Positions 47,037 to 60,700 of a stretch of 64,000 bases of DNA are shown in pieces (position 1 is the first letter of the stretch; each line of letters opens with the position of its first letter). The translations under genes and the position numbers were made by a program. Below the pieces are notes generated by a model. It was not told the DNA's origin and searched no databases. It was given only the letters and a program-made list of their open reading frames with translations. This DNA is from Lonicera japonica (Eukaryota > Streptophyta > Magnoliopsida > Dipsacales > Caprifoliaceae): the NCBI GenBank assembly GCA_021464415.1, contig CM038469.1:13742501-13806500 (forward strand), given 5' to 3'.

Positions 47037-48800
47037 AACTTGGCTGTTGCGTTACCGCACTTGGCAGTTGGGAAGCTGCCTTATCGCACTTGGCACGCGA
47101 ACTGCCCATGTGTGTCACATATCAACTTTTGAGGATTTAGGTTTATTTTTCTTACTATATGTATGGCACGTGAATAGTAATGCATTTATTTTTATAATTG
47201 TCCGCTACTAGATATATTTATATTTTCCAACACTAAAGTGACATTTATCTCTCTTTTATTTTTATAATTCTCTATTACTATATATAATGGCGTGGCTCCT
47301 TACTACTAAATTTGTAATATTCCAAAACTAAAGTGACATTTATCTCTGTCTTATTTTTATAATTCTCCATTAATATAGATAAAGGTCTAGCTCCTTACTA
47401 CTAAATTTGAGTTATTTAAAATATGAAAGTTTAGCTCCTTATTTAAGACGGAGGGAATATTATTGTTTTAGTTAATTGTGCATTACTTTTGTCAAAGAGT
47501 AGTTTGTTTATCTCCATGTAATTTACTTTCCTCCTTACTACTAAATTGGTTTTTGTTCATTTTATTAAAAATGGAGCAATGGAATTAAGAGGATTTTATT
47601 TTAGTAGTTTGGAATTAATTGATGGGTATATGCCTGGTAGCTTAGTCGATTGGTAATTTATTTTTTTATTCAATTAATGTTTAATTTTGTTATTTGGGTT
47701 ATGACTGGGTGTATTGCAATGTTAGAACTTATACCAAAAAATTATTAATTAGCACTTAGTTGTTACGTTACTGCACTTGGCAGCTGGGTAGCTGCGTCAC
47801 CACACTTGGCACGCGAACTGCCCAAATGTGTCAAGCATAAACTTTTGACGGTTTATGTTTATTTTTCTTACTATATCTGTGGCACGTGAATAGTAATGTA
47901 TTTATTTTTATAATTGTCCGCTACTTGATATATTTATATTTTTCTCTCTTATTTGTATTTATTTTTGTAATATTCCAACACTAAAGTGACATTTTTCTCT
48001 CTTTTATTTTTATAATTTTCCATTACTATATATAAAGGTGTGGCTCATTACTACTAAATTTGTAATGTTCCAAAACTAAAGTGACATTTATCTCTCTTTT
48101 TTTTTTTTTTTTTTTATAATTCTCCATTACTATATATAAAGTTCTAGTTCCTTACTACTAAATTTAAGTTATCTAAAATATGAAAGTTTGGCTCCTTATT
48201 TAGGACGGAGGGAATATTAGAGTTTTAGTTAATTGTGCATTGCTTTTGTCAAAGAGTAGTTTGTTTATCTCCATGTAATTTGCTTTCCTTTTTACTGTTA
48301 AATTTGAGTTATCTAAAATATGAAAGTCTGGCTCCTTATTTAAGATGGATGGAAAATTAGTGTTTTAGTTAATTGTTCATTGATTTTGTTAAAGAGTAGT
48401 TTGTTGATCTCCATTTGATTTACTTTCCACAAATTTTTTTTTATGAAGTTTGTTTTCACATTGCAAATACTCGATATTCAAGCTTCCAAAGGAGGATTTC
48501 CGTTTTAATTTAGTTTTGGTATTTAATTTAGTGTAGAGTATTACATTAGCACTTGGCTGTTGCGTTACCACACTTGACTGCTGCCTAGTTGCGTTAACGC
48601 ACTTGGCTAATGCATTAACGCATTTGGCTACTACCCAGCTGCATTACCGCACTTGGCATGCAACTGCCCATGTGTGGCACGCATCAACTTTTGAGGGTTT
48701 ATGTTTATTTTTTTTACTATATATGTGGCACGTGAATAGTATTGTATTTATTTTTATAATTGTCCACTTCTAGATATATTTATATTTTTCTCTCTTATTT
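47037..48800. repeat. Three degenerate tandem copies of a 0.7-0.8 kb unit
   Basis: Each unit begins ACTTGGCTGTTGCGTTACC-like (about 47037, 47753, 48550), continues with GGCACGTGAATAGTAATG and CCTTATTTAAGACGGAGGGA, and repeats at spacings of about 716 and 797 bp. The third unit is partial. Its first part holds four tandem 21-31 bp subunits ending CGCACTTGGC. GACGGAGGGA resembles a Stowaway-type terminus, so a MITE may be embedded. Confidence 0.75.
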
Positions 48801-50632
48801 ATATTTTTTCTCTTTAAAGTGACATTTTTATCTATCTTATTTATATTTTTTTCTCTATAAAGTGTTATTTCTCTCCCTCTCTCTCTTTCTACTCTTGCCT
48901 TTACATAATGACATAATGTATTTATATTTGATTGAGAAATTGTGAACTGCTTATTATAACGTGATTCGAACTCTTGACCCATCACTAACTCTATCAAAAT
49001 ACTTACTACAATACCATAAAGCCCTTTGCAAACTTAATTTTATCGAATTCAAGGTGTTTGTACTTTGTTTATACCATCCATTATGTCTTTGTATTTGATT
49101 ATATTCCTTTGTGTTTTAAATGGGTCAGTTGATAATGAATATCTACTTACAATGGGGGATACGACGTCGCCAAACACAACGTCGATGCCTTAAAATACAA
49201 CATAATGAGTACACTATCAACCTCTTATGATGGGGATTACGTCGTCAACGAATACAAAAGAGCCATTGACCACGTAAACCACCCACCCGCGTACCTTCTG
49301 TTACCCGGACTTCCTCAGATGCATTGCCACATTTAGTCGTCCAGCAGCTAAATCTCAGTGGACATGCCAATGACGTGGCACAACCAGTACAAGATATATC
49401 TCTTGATATTGTTATTATTTTTATTTAATATTCTGATATATGACACACATGTATATATAGATAGATTTTTTATACAAATGCCAATTGCCCGTGTTTGGGA
49501 CGGGATTGGCCAAACTTGAACCCGAGCCTAGGTTATATATATTGAACCTGGCCAAAGTAAATGTAGTTTCTTTTTCATATGTCTTAACCTTTGCTATGGA
49601 TACCTAATATTGCGCATTGCCTCTATCAGTTATTTGATAGCACAATCTCATTGCCTCCACCAGTAACACAGTGGCTTTAACCTCATTTGGCCCACCACCT
49701 CAATCCGTGGTTGGGCAAGTAAATCTTAATGCCGCCACCAATAACATCGCGCAACAACTACTTTGTATGTTATTCAAGTTTTATTTTCAATTATTAATTA
49801 AGTTTAAATTGGTGTTCTTTTAAAAGTGCTGGAGTCAATCTCATGCTACAATTTCATTAAAGCTAAACGTTTAACATTATTATTCATGTGAAAAAATACA
49901 GCAGCATTGAGTCCAACAATAGATCCGTTTGGAGGACGATGTAGTATAACTGTATTGGACATGTAAGCTCTTTTTTTCGTGTTTCTAATTTTTTACTGTA
50001 TTCGAGCAATTTTTTTACATATTTTTAATTGACTATATTTTTATTTTTGTAGGAATACTATAATTTAATATGAACGGTATGTATCTTTATCTTTCTCCGA
50101 TGATTCTTTTTAATTTTCATATGTAACAATAATTATTGAATATTTTTTGTTTGATTTACGTACAAAAGAAGTTTCTGAGCAAACAAAACATTGGCATTGT
50201 TATATGAGATGAGTCTGAAGTAATTATAATGCTTAAGGCAAGTTACAAGGTTTTTTTTATTATTATTACTTTTTTCTAAACTAAATGTATTGCTTAAGCA
50301 GATTTTAATATACAATGCTTTAAATCGTAACAGCACAATATGAAAAACTCGGAGTCAAACGCATTGTACAATGGAAAGGGAAAGGGGAAAGAAAATCAAG
50401 CGCCAACGTCACCCGTGGTATTTTGTCAAACACAATTTAATACATTTTTTCCTCTCTACATATCTATATTACAATTTGAAGAAAACTAGTGCCATGTATG
50501 AAGATTTTAGAATTATATAATTATTTTTAGTGAAATTTTAATTTTCATGCCTTTTCTATTTTAAATGCATTCCTTGGATATTTTCTTATTACTTCTCCAC
50601 TTATAATAGTGCTATATTTTATTTATTTCAGA
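48801..50632. other. Spacer, possible remnants of coding DNA
   Basis: No gene assigned. Short readable pieces followed by GT-like donors occur near 49660-49770, 49905-49960 (SPTIDPFGGRCSITVLDM) and 50345-50420 (NGKGKGKENQAPTSPV). They could be exon fragments captured by neighbouring Helitrons, but no family was recognised. Confidence 0.3.
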
Positions 50633-51014
50633 CTAGGTATTGCCAGTCACAAACGGCACAGCGACATAAAAAATATATTAACAATTGAAACTTAGTGATA
50701 ATGAAAAAAGTATATCTAAACATTGTATAACCCATAATAGACATTAAGAAAACTATATAAACAACACTCACACTATAACAGGCCGAGCTTTTCTTGAATC
50801 CACATTAATGACCTATCATAGATAGAGATATCAACTGATTTACCTGTAAAGTTGAACTCGATTTGCTAAAAAATATATTCAACCCGAACAGATTGAGATG
50901 GTTTTTAATTGAAAAACTCGAATAAATATTTTTTAAAATCATTCACCAATATATGCAAAAATAAACATTTTTCAAAATCATTCGCCAATATATACTGAAT
51001 AAAATATATTACAA
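50633..51014 (-). mobile_element. Non-autonomous Helitron copy A (3' end at 50633)
   Basis: Minus-strand end ...GTGACTGGCAATACCTAG, then T. Over about 380 bp it is similar to copy B (51372 onward), sharing GAGATGGTTTTT, TTGAAAAACTC and CATTCACCAATATAT. The 5' end was not defined. Confidence 0.55.
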
Positions 51015-51371
51015 TTAGGGGTAGCATGTGCCAGAAGCACTATGGTGCAACTAATAGTCACATTTACTTAATTTCCGCCAAAAGCAATTGTAGCCAAGGA
51101 GAATGTCCGTTTTGATAAACATATGGCACTACTGGTTCATAAAAGTAATTTTGTTTTAAATATAACTTATTTCAAATACGCTAATTATAATAATTTTGAA
51201 TTTTTGAATTTAAAGTTAATGTATTTTAAATTTTAAAAAGTAATTAATGAGAAAGAAAGTAAGAGAGTAGATTGGTGGAATAATAGTAGAAAAAAATTAA
51301 TTGACTTCTTTAATTTGATGTTTTAACAACACATCAATAGCCCACAATTTATCTTATTTATTATAATTAAA
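51015..51371 (-). mobile_element. Reverse-oriented Helitron 3' end segment
   Basis: On the minus strand it ends with GCACCATAGTGC (a palindromic hairpin), then GGCACATGCTACCCCTAA followed by T. The outermost 100 bp is an inverted, diverged copy of the 3' end of the autonomous Helitron at 62480-62585, so this is a related element facing the other way. Confidence 0.6.
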
Positions 51372-51735
51372 CTAGGTATTGCTCGTGCCAAACAACACAG
51401 CCGCGTAAAAAAAATTAGCACTTAAAAAGTAGTGAGATTGAGTAAAAAATACCTAATATCTAAACAACATGCAACCCAAAACATATATTAAAACAACTGT
51501 ATACGCAACCTATTTAACTGTCAAGCGCCATGGTTAACTAAAGTAGAATTCAAGATACCAAAAGATATATTTGACCCGACCAAATTGAGATGGTTTTTTA
51601 TTGAAAAACTCAAATTTGCCCCCATTTATGATATGCTTAAATTCGAACCCGTTTCACCACTTTGTTAAGGTCGGGTTGGTTTAATTTGTCATCCTTAACC
51701 ATTCACCAATATATTCAAAAATAAATAGTTGAAAA
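51372..51735 (-). mobile_element. Non-autonomous Helitron copy B (3' end at 51372)
   Basis: Minus-strand end GGCACGAGCAATACCTAG followed by T, the CTAG terminus expected of Helitrons. It is homologous to copy A in the same orientation. Confidence 0.55.
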
Positions 51736-52974
51736 AAATTAATACATCCCATTATTATAACAATGGCATTATCATTGTTTGATTTCGAGAATAAGGACAA
51801 ACTTTTTTAGGATTTTGGATTCAAAGAGCTTAAAGTTCTTCATTTTTAGGGGCCCAATAGCAATGTTCTTTCTAAAGCTGTACTGGCTCAACGTAAAAAG
51901 CAAGAAAGGGAATGCAACGAAATGCAACCAAGACAACTTGCACAACGTTTGTGTTGCGAAAGAGAACAACAAGAAAAATAACTTCAGTCCAAGCAACAAG
52001 AGTCAAGCTTACCAAGATTCTTTCCTGGTTTAACCCCTAGGCCAGCACAACACCTTGCTTATGAACGAGAATGTTCAAAACTCAAAAATAATTTTATAAA
52101 CAACAATCATTGCTTCAACCTGGTCCTTCTACTATGCATCCTTAAGTGCTAAATTCTTTAGACTTATAATCAAGTAGTGAGCCATATGGTACTCATATAA
52201 CTATTCAATCTCAGCCAAACAATCCTATTTTTCCAACTTCGTCATCTTTAAATGATAATGCTACTGTTCCTCCGTTGCATCAACCAACTTTAAATAATAT
52301 CGGGTAATTCCATTTACAATTAGAGAAATAATGTTCTTTAAGAGATACTTATTAATTTTTGCTTTATAACTTAAGTCGTGTTTACAAAACATTTCTTTTT
52401 AGGTCAACTTCTTCCAATAATGAGCGCTTAACTATTGTTGTTAACCCTCGAGTACATCCTAACTCAGAAAGACATTATCTGTGTTTAATAGATAATACAT
52501 TCCCTTATTGTTATTCATTGCATTAGAGTGCTGAAATGTTATCAATTTTGTTTAGTGAACACCCACTATTTGGATCATGTTATTTGCAAGGTAAGATTCG
52601 TTTACCATTGCTCATCGCGCCACCTCCTGAAATTAAAGCATTATATGATAGTAATGATATTCAATCAAAGTCGTTTCGAAGTTATATTCGACTGTACAAT
52701 GTAGCAAATGCATTTACGAGCTTGGGTATCCAAATGGATGATAGAGTGCTTCATGGTAGGGGTCTAACATCAATCACAATTCATGGGAAGTTATGACATC
52801 GAATAGGTGCCCTTAAACCTCCACATGGTCAAAATTCGAGTTATGCACAATTGCATATTCATGACCCTGATCGAGCTTTAGATTGCTGTAGTCGACGTAA
52901 TCCACAATTAAGAAATTTTGTCCTTAAAACTATTCGGGAAAATCTTTTGCAGTTTAATGCATTGTTGTGCACAA

Positions 52975-54135
52975 TTTTGTGCGTATTTTAGACATTCTGC
53001 TTGCCTTTGTTTCTCTGTTTTAGGTAGTAAAAATTATTTATTTATTTATTTTTAGTATATTATAATAATTATAGAGTTAGTGAAGAAAATATCAAAAAAG
53101 AGTTGAATTGAGTGAATAGAGTATCGAAGTCAAGAAGAAACGAATCGAAGCAATTCTGGAACAAGAATCGTATTTGAGAAAGTTATACAGCAGTTCGGTA
53201 TTTTGAGCATATTTTTTCGCTCAAAACTCGAATTTTTTCGTTCTTTATATGGTTAGAAAGAAGATTCGAAGACCTACAACTTTCATGTTTTGAGTTTTCT
53301 CAAATTTGGAGGTTTACATTGCCGAAAACAGTCCAGAACCTACTCTCAGTGCACAATGACGAAAATTAAGATGTGTAGCCTCCATTTAATTTCTTGCTCC
53401 TTACTCCTCTATAATCCAATCCTTATTCAACATCTTTTCATATTTTTCTCATTAAACTCAAACTCTTTTCTTATTTATAGAATCTTTCTTCATAAAAAAA
53501 AACCCTTCAATTTTAACCTTTTGTTCCCAACTCCCATTGTGCAATTTTTTTTGAGGAATTGTCTGGTATTTTAGCAGATGTATCTTTCCTTGAGAGAAAC
53601 ATGGTGAGAGTTTTGGAAACTCCTAATTGTTATTATGTGAAACTTCGTTTAGGTTGTTTGTGTTTTTAGAAGAACAAATAAATCTTTACGATGGAAGAAC
53701 ATAATAATATTTCAAGCCTTGATTTTCGTGGTACAATATTAGGTGGTGAGGCTATTTGTGTTTTTGGAAGAACAAATATTTTTGTCATTGAAGTTGTATT
53801 GTGAAAGTTAGGAAGGGAAGGAATTTCCACATTTCGAGTCTGTGGAGGGTTCTCTGTAGTAGATACAATTCGAAGCAGATGAGAATTTGGAATTTCATCC
53901 ATCTATCGTAGGAATTAGTTTTTATTTTTATTTTTTTAGATTAGTTTGCAATTTTAATTTTTGATGTAATATTATTTTTCTTATTGTAATAAGTAAATTA
54001 GATTAATACAAATTCTAGACTTTCATTCCTTGTGAATTCGATCCCTTATTTCTGCTATTTATGTTATTAATGTAGTTTAGTAAAACAAGAGTTTTTGAAT
54101 TAGTGTTTTTCTTACGACGGAAACATTACTTTTTC
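52975..54135. mobile_element. Unidentified 1.15-kb insert in the Helitron Rep gene
   Basis: Helitron coding stops after LLQFNALLC and resumes at HAFSDKFR. The DNA between is AT-rich and non-coding, with a partial direct repeat of TTTGTGTTTTTxGAAGAACAAAT (53658 and 53757). It resembles an LTR or non-autonomous retroelement. No target duplication could be fixed. Confidence 0.45.
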
Positions 54136-57100
54136 ACGCATTCTCGGATAAGTTCAGGCATGCTGCTTTGATTTTAGAGAGGAAACATTTGAACCATTTA
54201 GGCAACCATGACATACCAACTTACTTTCATTATGCACTAAATAAAGATATACGAACTCATAATTTACCAACTTCTGATGAGATTGCTGTAATATTGTCGG
54301 GGGACGGTACTGAGATATCAAGGATGTGGGATATCATTGTACGATTACGAGGGTGTAATCAACTGATGCAGATTAACGAATGCCATATGTCTTATTTACC
54401 ATTGCACTATGTGTTAATGTTCCCGCATGACGAACTTGGTTGGGAACCTGATTTCAAACAGTAGGACCCCGTATTGAATAGAGCTTCAGATTGTAGGCTT
54501 ACTCAGATGCAATTTTATGGGTATCATTTGTTCGAAAGAACCACTAAGTACTCAACTATCCTAAGAGGTGGAAAATTATTTCAATAGTTTATTGTTGATG
54601 CTTGGGCAACAACAGAGCAAAATCGATTGACTTATTCAGGCTTAATAAAAAAACGACTTCATTTTGAATTATACCAAGGTTTATCTGATCTTGCTGGTGA
54701 TAGGTTGGACGTTCATCAAGTCGGGAAGCAAGTCATTTTGCCATCCTCTTTCGCTGGTAGTCCAAGACAAATGTTTGAAAATTTTCAAAATTCTATGGCT
54801 ATAACCCGATACAACTAGCATCCAGATATTTTTTCACCATGACTGCAAGTCACAATTGGCCAAAAATTAAATCTTCTTTGTTACCACATCAAACTCCTTC
54901 TGATTGTCCAGATTTGGTTGCCCGTGTCTTTGAATTAAAATTACTTGCCTTAATGAAAGATATTGATATAAATCAAATATTTGGAAGAAATGTAGGGCAT
55001 GTATTCACCATTAAATTCCAGAAGCACGGATTGCCACATATGCACTTGTTTATTTTTTTTCGTGGAGAAGATAAAATTCGAACATGTGAGCAAGTGAATC
55101 GTTCAGTTTCTGTTGAATTTTCAGATGTAATAGCTGATCCAGAATTGTATGAAGCTATCAAAAGTTGTATGATTCATGGACCATGTGGTGCTTGAAATCG
55201 TACTGCATCATGTATGGATGATAATGGTAAATGCACTAAGAGATATCCCCAAAATTGGGCTGATGAAACTACAATGGATCAAGATGGCTATCCAATTTAT
55301 TGAAGGCGGAATAATGGTAAGAAGCACACTCTTAGATCTGGATGTGAAGTTGATAATAGTGATGTCGTGCCATATAATCCACACCTATCCAGGATGTTTA
55401 ATTGTCATACCAATGTGGAAGTTTGCGCAGGGTTAAGATGTGTCAAGTATTTCCACAAATACATTTTCAAGGGTCACGATCGCACGACTATGGTATTGGG
55501 TGTAGTTAATAAAATCAAACAATACATCGATGCAAGATATATTGAACCACTCGAGGCAACGAGACAAATTTTTGGTAATCCTTTACATTAAGAAATCCCA
55601 TCAGTTTTACGTTTATTAGTACACTTAGAAGGGCAACATCATGTTCTTTATAATCCGATTGAATCAGTTCAGGCCGTTGTTAATAGAGCTCAGTTTCAAC
55701 AAACAATGCTTATAGCTTTCTTCGTATGTTGCGCTATAAATACCAAAACCCAGCAATTAACATATCAAAAGTTTCCAAAATATTTTGTATGGCAAAATGG
55801 ACGAAAGTTGTGGACGAAAAGACAAAGGCGTTTTCAAATTGGAAGAATATATTTTGCTAGCCCAAATGAAGGTGAAAGGTTTTATTTGCACCTTTTACTA
55901 ACTGTTATGAAATGACCTAAATCTTTTGAATGCTTAATAAGGATTGTTAACAATGTTGTTCACCCTACGTACAAGGCAACATGTGTTGCTAAGGGCCTTT
56001 TAGAAAATGACGAAGAATGGACACAATGTCTCAGAGAAGTGGCAATAATGAGAATAGGGTCCCAGTTGAGAAAATTATTTTATATTATCTTGACGCAATA
56101 CTCCCCTCTAAATCTTGATGCGTTATGGAACTAATTTTCTATGCATATATATGATGATCTCATAATCGCAATTCATACAAGTTACGATATTGCAGTTCCA
56201 AATGATGAACAAATTCAGGATTATGGCTTATTCCTTCTAAATCAATTGCTTCAGGAATCAGGTAAGAGTTTGTCTGACTTCCCACCCATGCCACAGCCAT
56301 ATAAGAATTGGAGTATTGTAGTTAGTAATCGTCTGATATGGGAACATTGTTAGTTACAATTTAAAATAGGGCAGTTAAACTTTCAAGGTCGCATTGATCA
56401 GCTCAACAAAGGATAACGTAGTGCCTACAGTGCGGTTATGTCTTCGTTTTACAAAAATAAGGGAATTACTTTTTTTCTAAGTGGCGGTGCAGGAACTAGA
56501 AAGACTTTTCTTTATAATACTATTGCAACAAAATGTCGCAGCTAGGGAGATGTAGTAATTTATGTTGCATCATCGGGAATTGCATCAGGATTATTAACTG
56601 GGGTTGAACAACACATTCAACATTTTGCATTATATTAGATGTGTTAGAAAACTCATTATACGGCTTCACTAAGCAGTTATCACGTGCTGAATTATTTAGA
56701 ATGGCAAGACTAATTATATGGGATGAGATTCTGATGTAACATCGACATTGTATTGAAGCTGTTAATTGGACCCTACAAGACATTCGCAATAATGTTATGC
56801 CATTTGGTGGTATTATAGTTATTCTTGGTGGGGACTTCAAACAAATCTTGCCTGTTATTCCTAGAGGTATTCGTGAGCAAATTGTGATAACATCATTAAG
56901 ATGCTATATATTGTGGAAATAATCCATGTCCTAACATTACATGTTAATATGTGCCTAAATGATGAGCCACATAGAAACATCAGTTTCTCTACTTTTCTCA
57001 ATAAGGTAATACTTTTTTTATAGATGCTATTATTTTTTTGTACCTATTATTATTTTAAAATCATAATTTTTATTATATAGATTAGGTAAAATCATAAAGA

Positions 57101-57726
57101 AACAATAATACTTTCAGCTTCAATACAAAAGTGCCAAAACGTTAAGGATATGATTTTTGTTATTTATCCGCAACTTGACGTGGCAAGTACGGTGACATCT
57201 AAATTCCTAAATAAGAGAACAATTTTATCTGCTAGAAATGATGATGTCAGTGCTATCAACCAATCAGCCTTGGAATTTTTTCATGGTGAAACTTTCACGT
57301 ACTTCGCTGTAGATAAAATGGTAGAAGATGAGGATGTAGACCCAGGTATTACACTTTAGTACCCAAATGAGTTTCTAAACACTCTCAATCCCCCTTGTCT
57401 ACCTTCATTTAAATTGGATCTTAAAGTGGGTGCCCCAATTATGCTACTAAGAAACATTGCACCTAAAGATGGTCTTTGTAACAGAACTAAATTTATTATA
57501 GTCAATTGCGGATATTTTGTAATTGAAGCTAAAATATTAACGGGAGATAATCATGGTAACTTAACGTTCATTCCACGAATTTCCTTCACTCCATCTTCGT
57601 CTGAGTTGCCACTTAAAATGACAAGGCGTCAATTTCCAATCCGATTAGCATATGTAATGATAATGACTAAATCTCAAGGCCAGTCCATAAAATTTATTGG
57701 GGTTGATTTGCATACACCGGTCCTTA

Positions 57727-60700
57727 TGTAACACCCCGTATCCAATTTTCCATGTTAATTATTCTCTTAAGCTCAGGTAAGGCTTAATCTCCGTTGAGGG
57801 ATGAACTTTTGGTTCCCGACCCTTCTTAGTTGATCCAACGGTTCTAGCATGTCATATTAGTTATATCGAGTTTTTGGGAATAATCGTTTAGTAATTCGGG
57901 TGGTCCAAATCAATTTCGGGTTGTAAGTGGTGAGTTTCAGTTTTACGCGATTTCTTAATTTTATTCAACATTGGACTATCATAACTCCTTCATTCTTTGC
58001 CCGATCCAGTCCTCGTTTATGTCTATTATTAGGTTTTAAGTCATTCTACAACTTTCGTGTTTTGGCCCAAATCCAATTCATACTCCTTGTTGGTCAAATC
58101 AGCTCGTGAAGTTGGCTAATCGCTAAATCTGATTGCTCGGTAACACCATGGTAAAGGGCTGTTTTCAACTGTTTCTTGGGATTTATCTAGCCATAATTTG
58201 AGAAAACTTCCTTGAGAAAAGTTGCAAATCGAATTATCTTTCCGACAATATGTGGATCATCCAAATCCGAGTTTGGAGCAATGAGTTATGACCAGAATAC
58301 CAACAGTGCACTTTTTGCCGAGAGTAAGATCGATCTTACTTACTCATCAAATTTTGTTGAAAAAACATACCAGTGAACTTTTTGCCTTGACTAGGATCTC
58401 ACTAGTAAGATCGATTTTACTCATCAGAACAGGCATATTTTGACTACTTTTGACCCGTTTTTCTCACAATTTATCAACCCAAAACACCCATTTCGAGCAA
58501 TTCCACCCCACAACCTTTAAGAGGGTTCTAGAGAAAGATAGACAAGAGATTCTTGAGGTCTCTTGTTGATTCTTCATCCTCCATCTAAGATTGAGCTCTA
58601 AAATCATCCAAACCCTCTTCCAAATTACTATTTATCATTTTCAACCTTCTTCTTCCTCTATGGCTGCTGCAGTGCGGGCTAAGGTTTCAGAATTTGGAGT
58701 CCATGCATCACCAATTGAAGGATAAATCATCATATAAGGTGGGAACACTAATACTTAACTTGCTTTTAAACTTTTATGTGTTGCATTAATGTGTTCTACT
58801 ATGAATTGGGTTTTTTGCTATAAACCCTAGGTTGTGTGCATGTGGGCTAGGCTTGATGTAGCTTCAATTAATAATCGATATGGGTAGTTTATGACTTCAA
58901 TTGCATTATTTAATAATAAGATCCATGTTTTAGCTTATGTACCCTAGGATTCATGATGAACCCACTTTGTAGTTACATGATTGACCTAGAATTGGGGATT
59001 TTGGGGTTTTGTGTAGGGGATGTTTGATTATGGGTCACGGATGCTAGATGTCTACAAATATGTTTTTAATTACGAGTTTTGAGCGTTATCTTTGAAGTTT
59101 GTACTAAAAACCCACCAAGGTGGCGTAGTATGCAATAATCATTGGGTTTAGCGCCTCATGTAAGTTGTGGTTAGGACTTGTCATAAGAATACAATCTTGA
59201 CACGTCTTACAAATATTATAAAGTTAATTTGGGTGAAGTTTAGGTTGTCACGGCCACAACCATAAAAGCTTAGTATGCCGTAACCATACCGGTTAGGCAA
59301 GTAGCATATAAATTAAGTCTTGGTTGATAGAATAACTCGAGAACTTCAATAATACTCTTACGACCTTAGTTTTATATATGTGATATATCATAAGGGATAT
59401 ACGAAGCCAATAATAAACCCTTTGGCCATAAAACACTAATAGCTACATGACGATACGGTCGTGGATGAGAGGTGAGATAATGCCGCTATAACGACACTAA
59501 ATGGATAGTGTACAATTGTAAAATTGCATATAAACGCATTGGTTTTCATATGTGTGGGCTCGATAAATAAATGCATGAATATGGATAATAATAAAGCTTA
59601 AAATGTGAGCTGCTTTATCAGCCCCATGTAAGCGAGTTATACATCATATTATCATTGTTATATTGTTATGGGATTGCTTACATGTACATGGCAATGTGTA
59701 TATTGTGTGATTCATAGTTAAAATCTTATGTTGTAATGAATGTAATGATGAGATGACATTAGTCCAGTAATGGTCTCGGGTTTGGTCTCTAACAATTGGG
59801 GCCAAAAATTGGGACACGGTTTCCTGGGTGCAAGACCTGAAACTGTGTACGGAAACTAACGGGAGGCCCTACTGTCGTGTGGGTAAAAGGCCCCAAAATG
59901 CAGACCTGGTGACGCTTGGATAACTACTTACATTATTGTGGTTATTGAGATTTAAAATAATCCATGATCGGTCCTAGGTGTGGTTTTATTAGAAGGGGCC
60001 GAAAGTTGGGACACAGACTCCTGAGTGCAAGACCCGAAACCATGTACGAAAAAGAACGGGAGGCTTTACTGCTGCGTGGGTGAAAGGCACGAAATGCAGA
60101 CCTGGTGACGCTTGGAGGAATCCGTATATTATTATGATTATTGATATTATAATGATTATTGAGATGCTTTTCTCAAATGATGTGGTTGATCATTGAGAAT
60201 AAGAGACTATGTCTCGGATGATAATGATACGTCACAAAGACGGATGAGATGGTGATACACGACATATACTATTATTATATATACATATTGTCTCTGATAT
60301 TATGGATAACATAAAAATGAATGCATATATTATTGCACGGATCACAATACACTTAGAGAGCCATTTGACATTCATAATGAACATAAGATATTAGTAATAC
60401 AAGCTGCAGTCATGGCTAATGAAAGAGCTAGATAAGAAAGTATCGGAGGTACTGCTTGAGAGGAATTAGGCATGGATACAAAGACAAGAGTATGTGGTAC
60501 ATAACGAATGATCTAGTGGTAAAACCTAATAATCGATCAAGTATGGAATTCATAATAAACTAATAACAAAGAGGAAATAACGAATACTTGGCCAATAGTT
60601 ATTAACCCTTTTATAATATGTGCGGGATCGGTGTAGGATGGTATTGTTTCACACATTAGAGGAATTCCATATTATATTAACGAACTCTAGTAAGTTAGTG

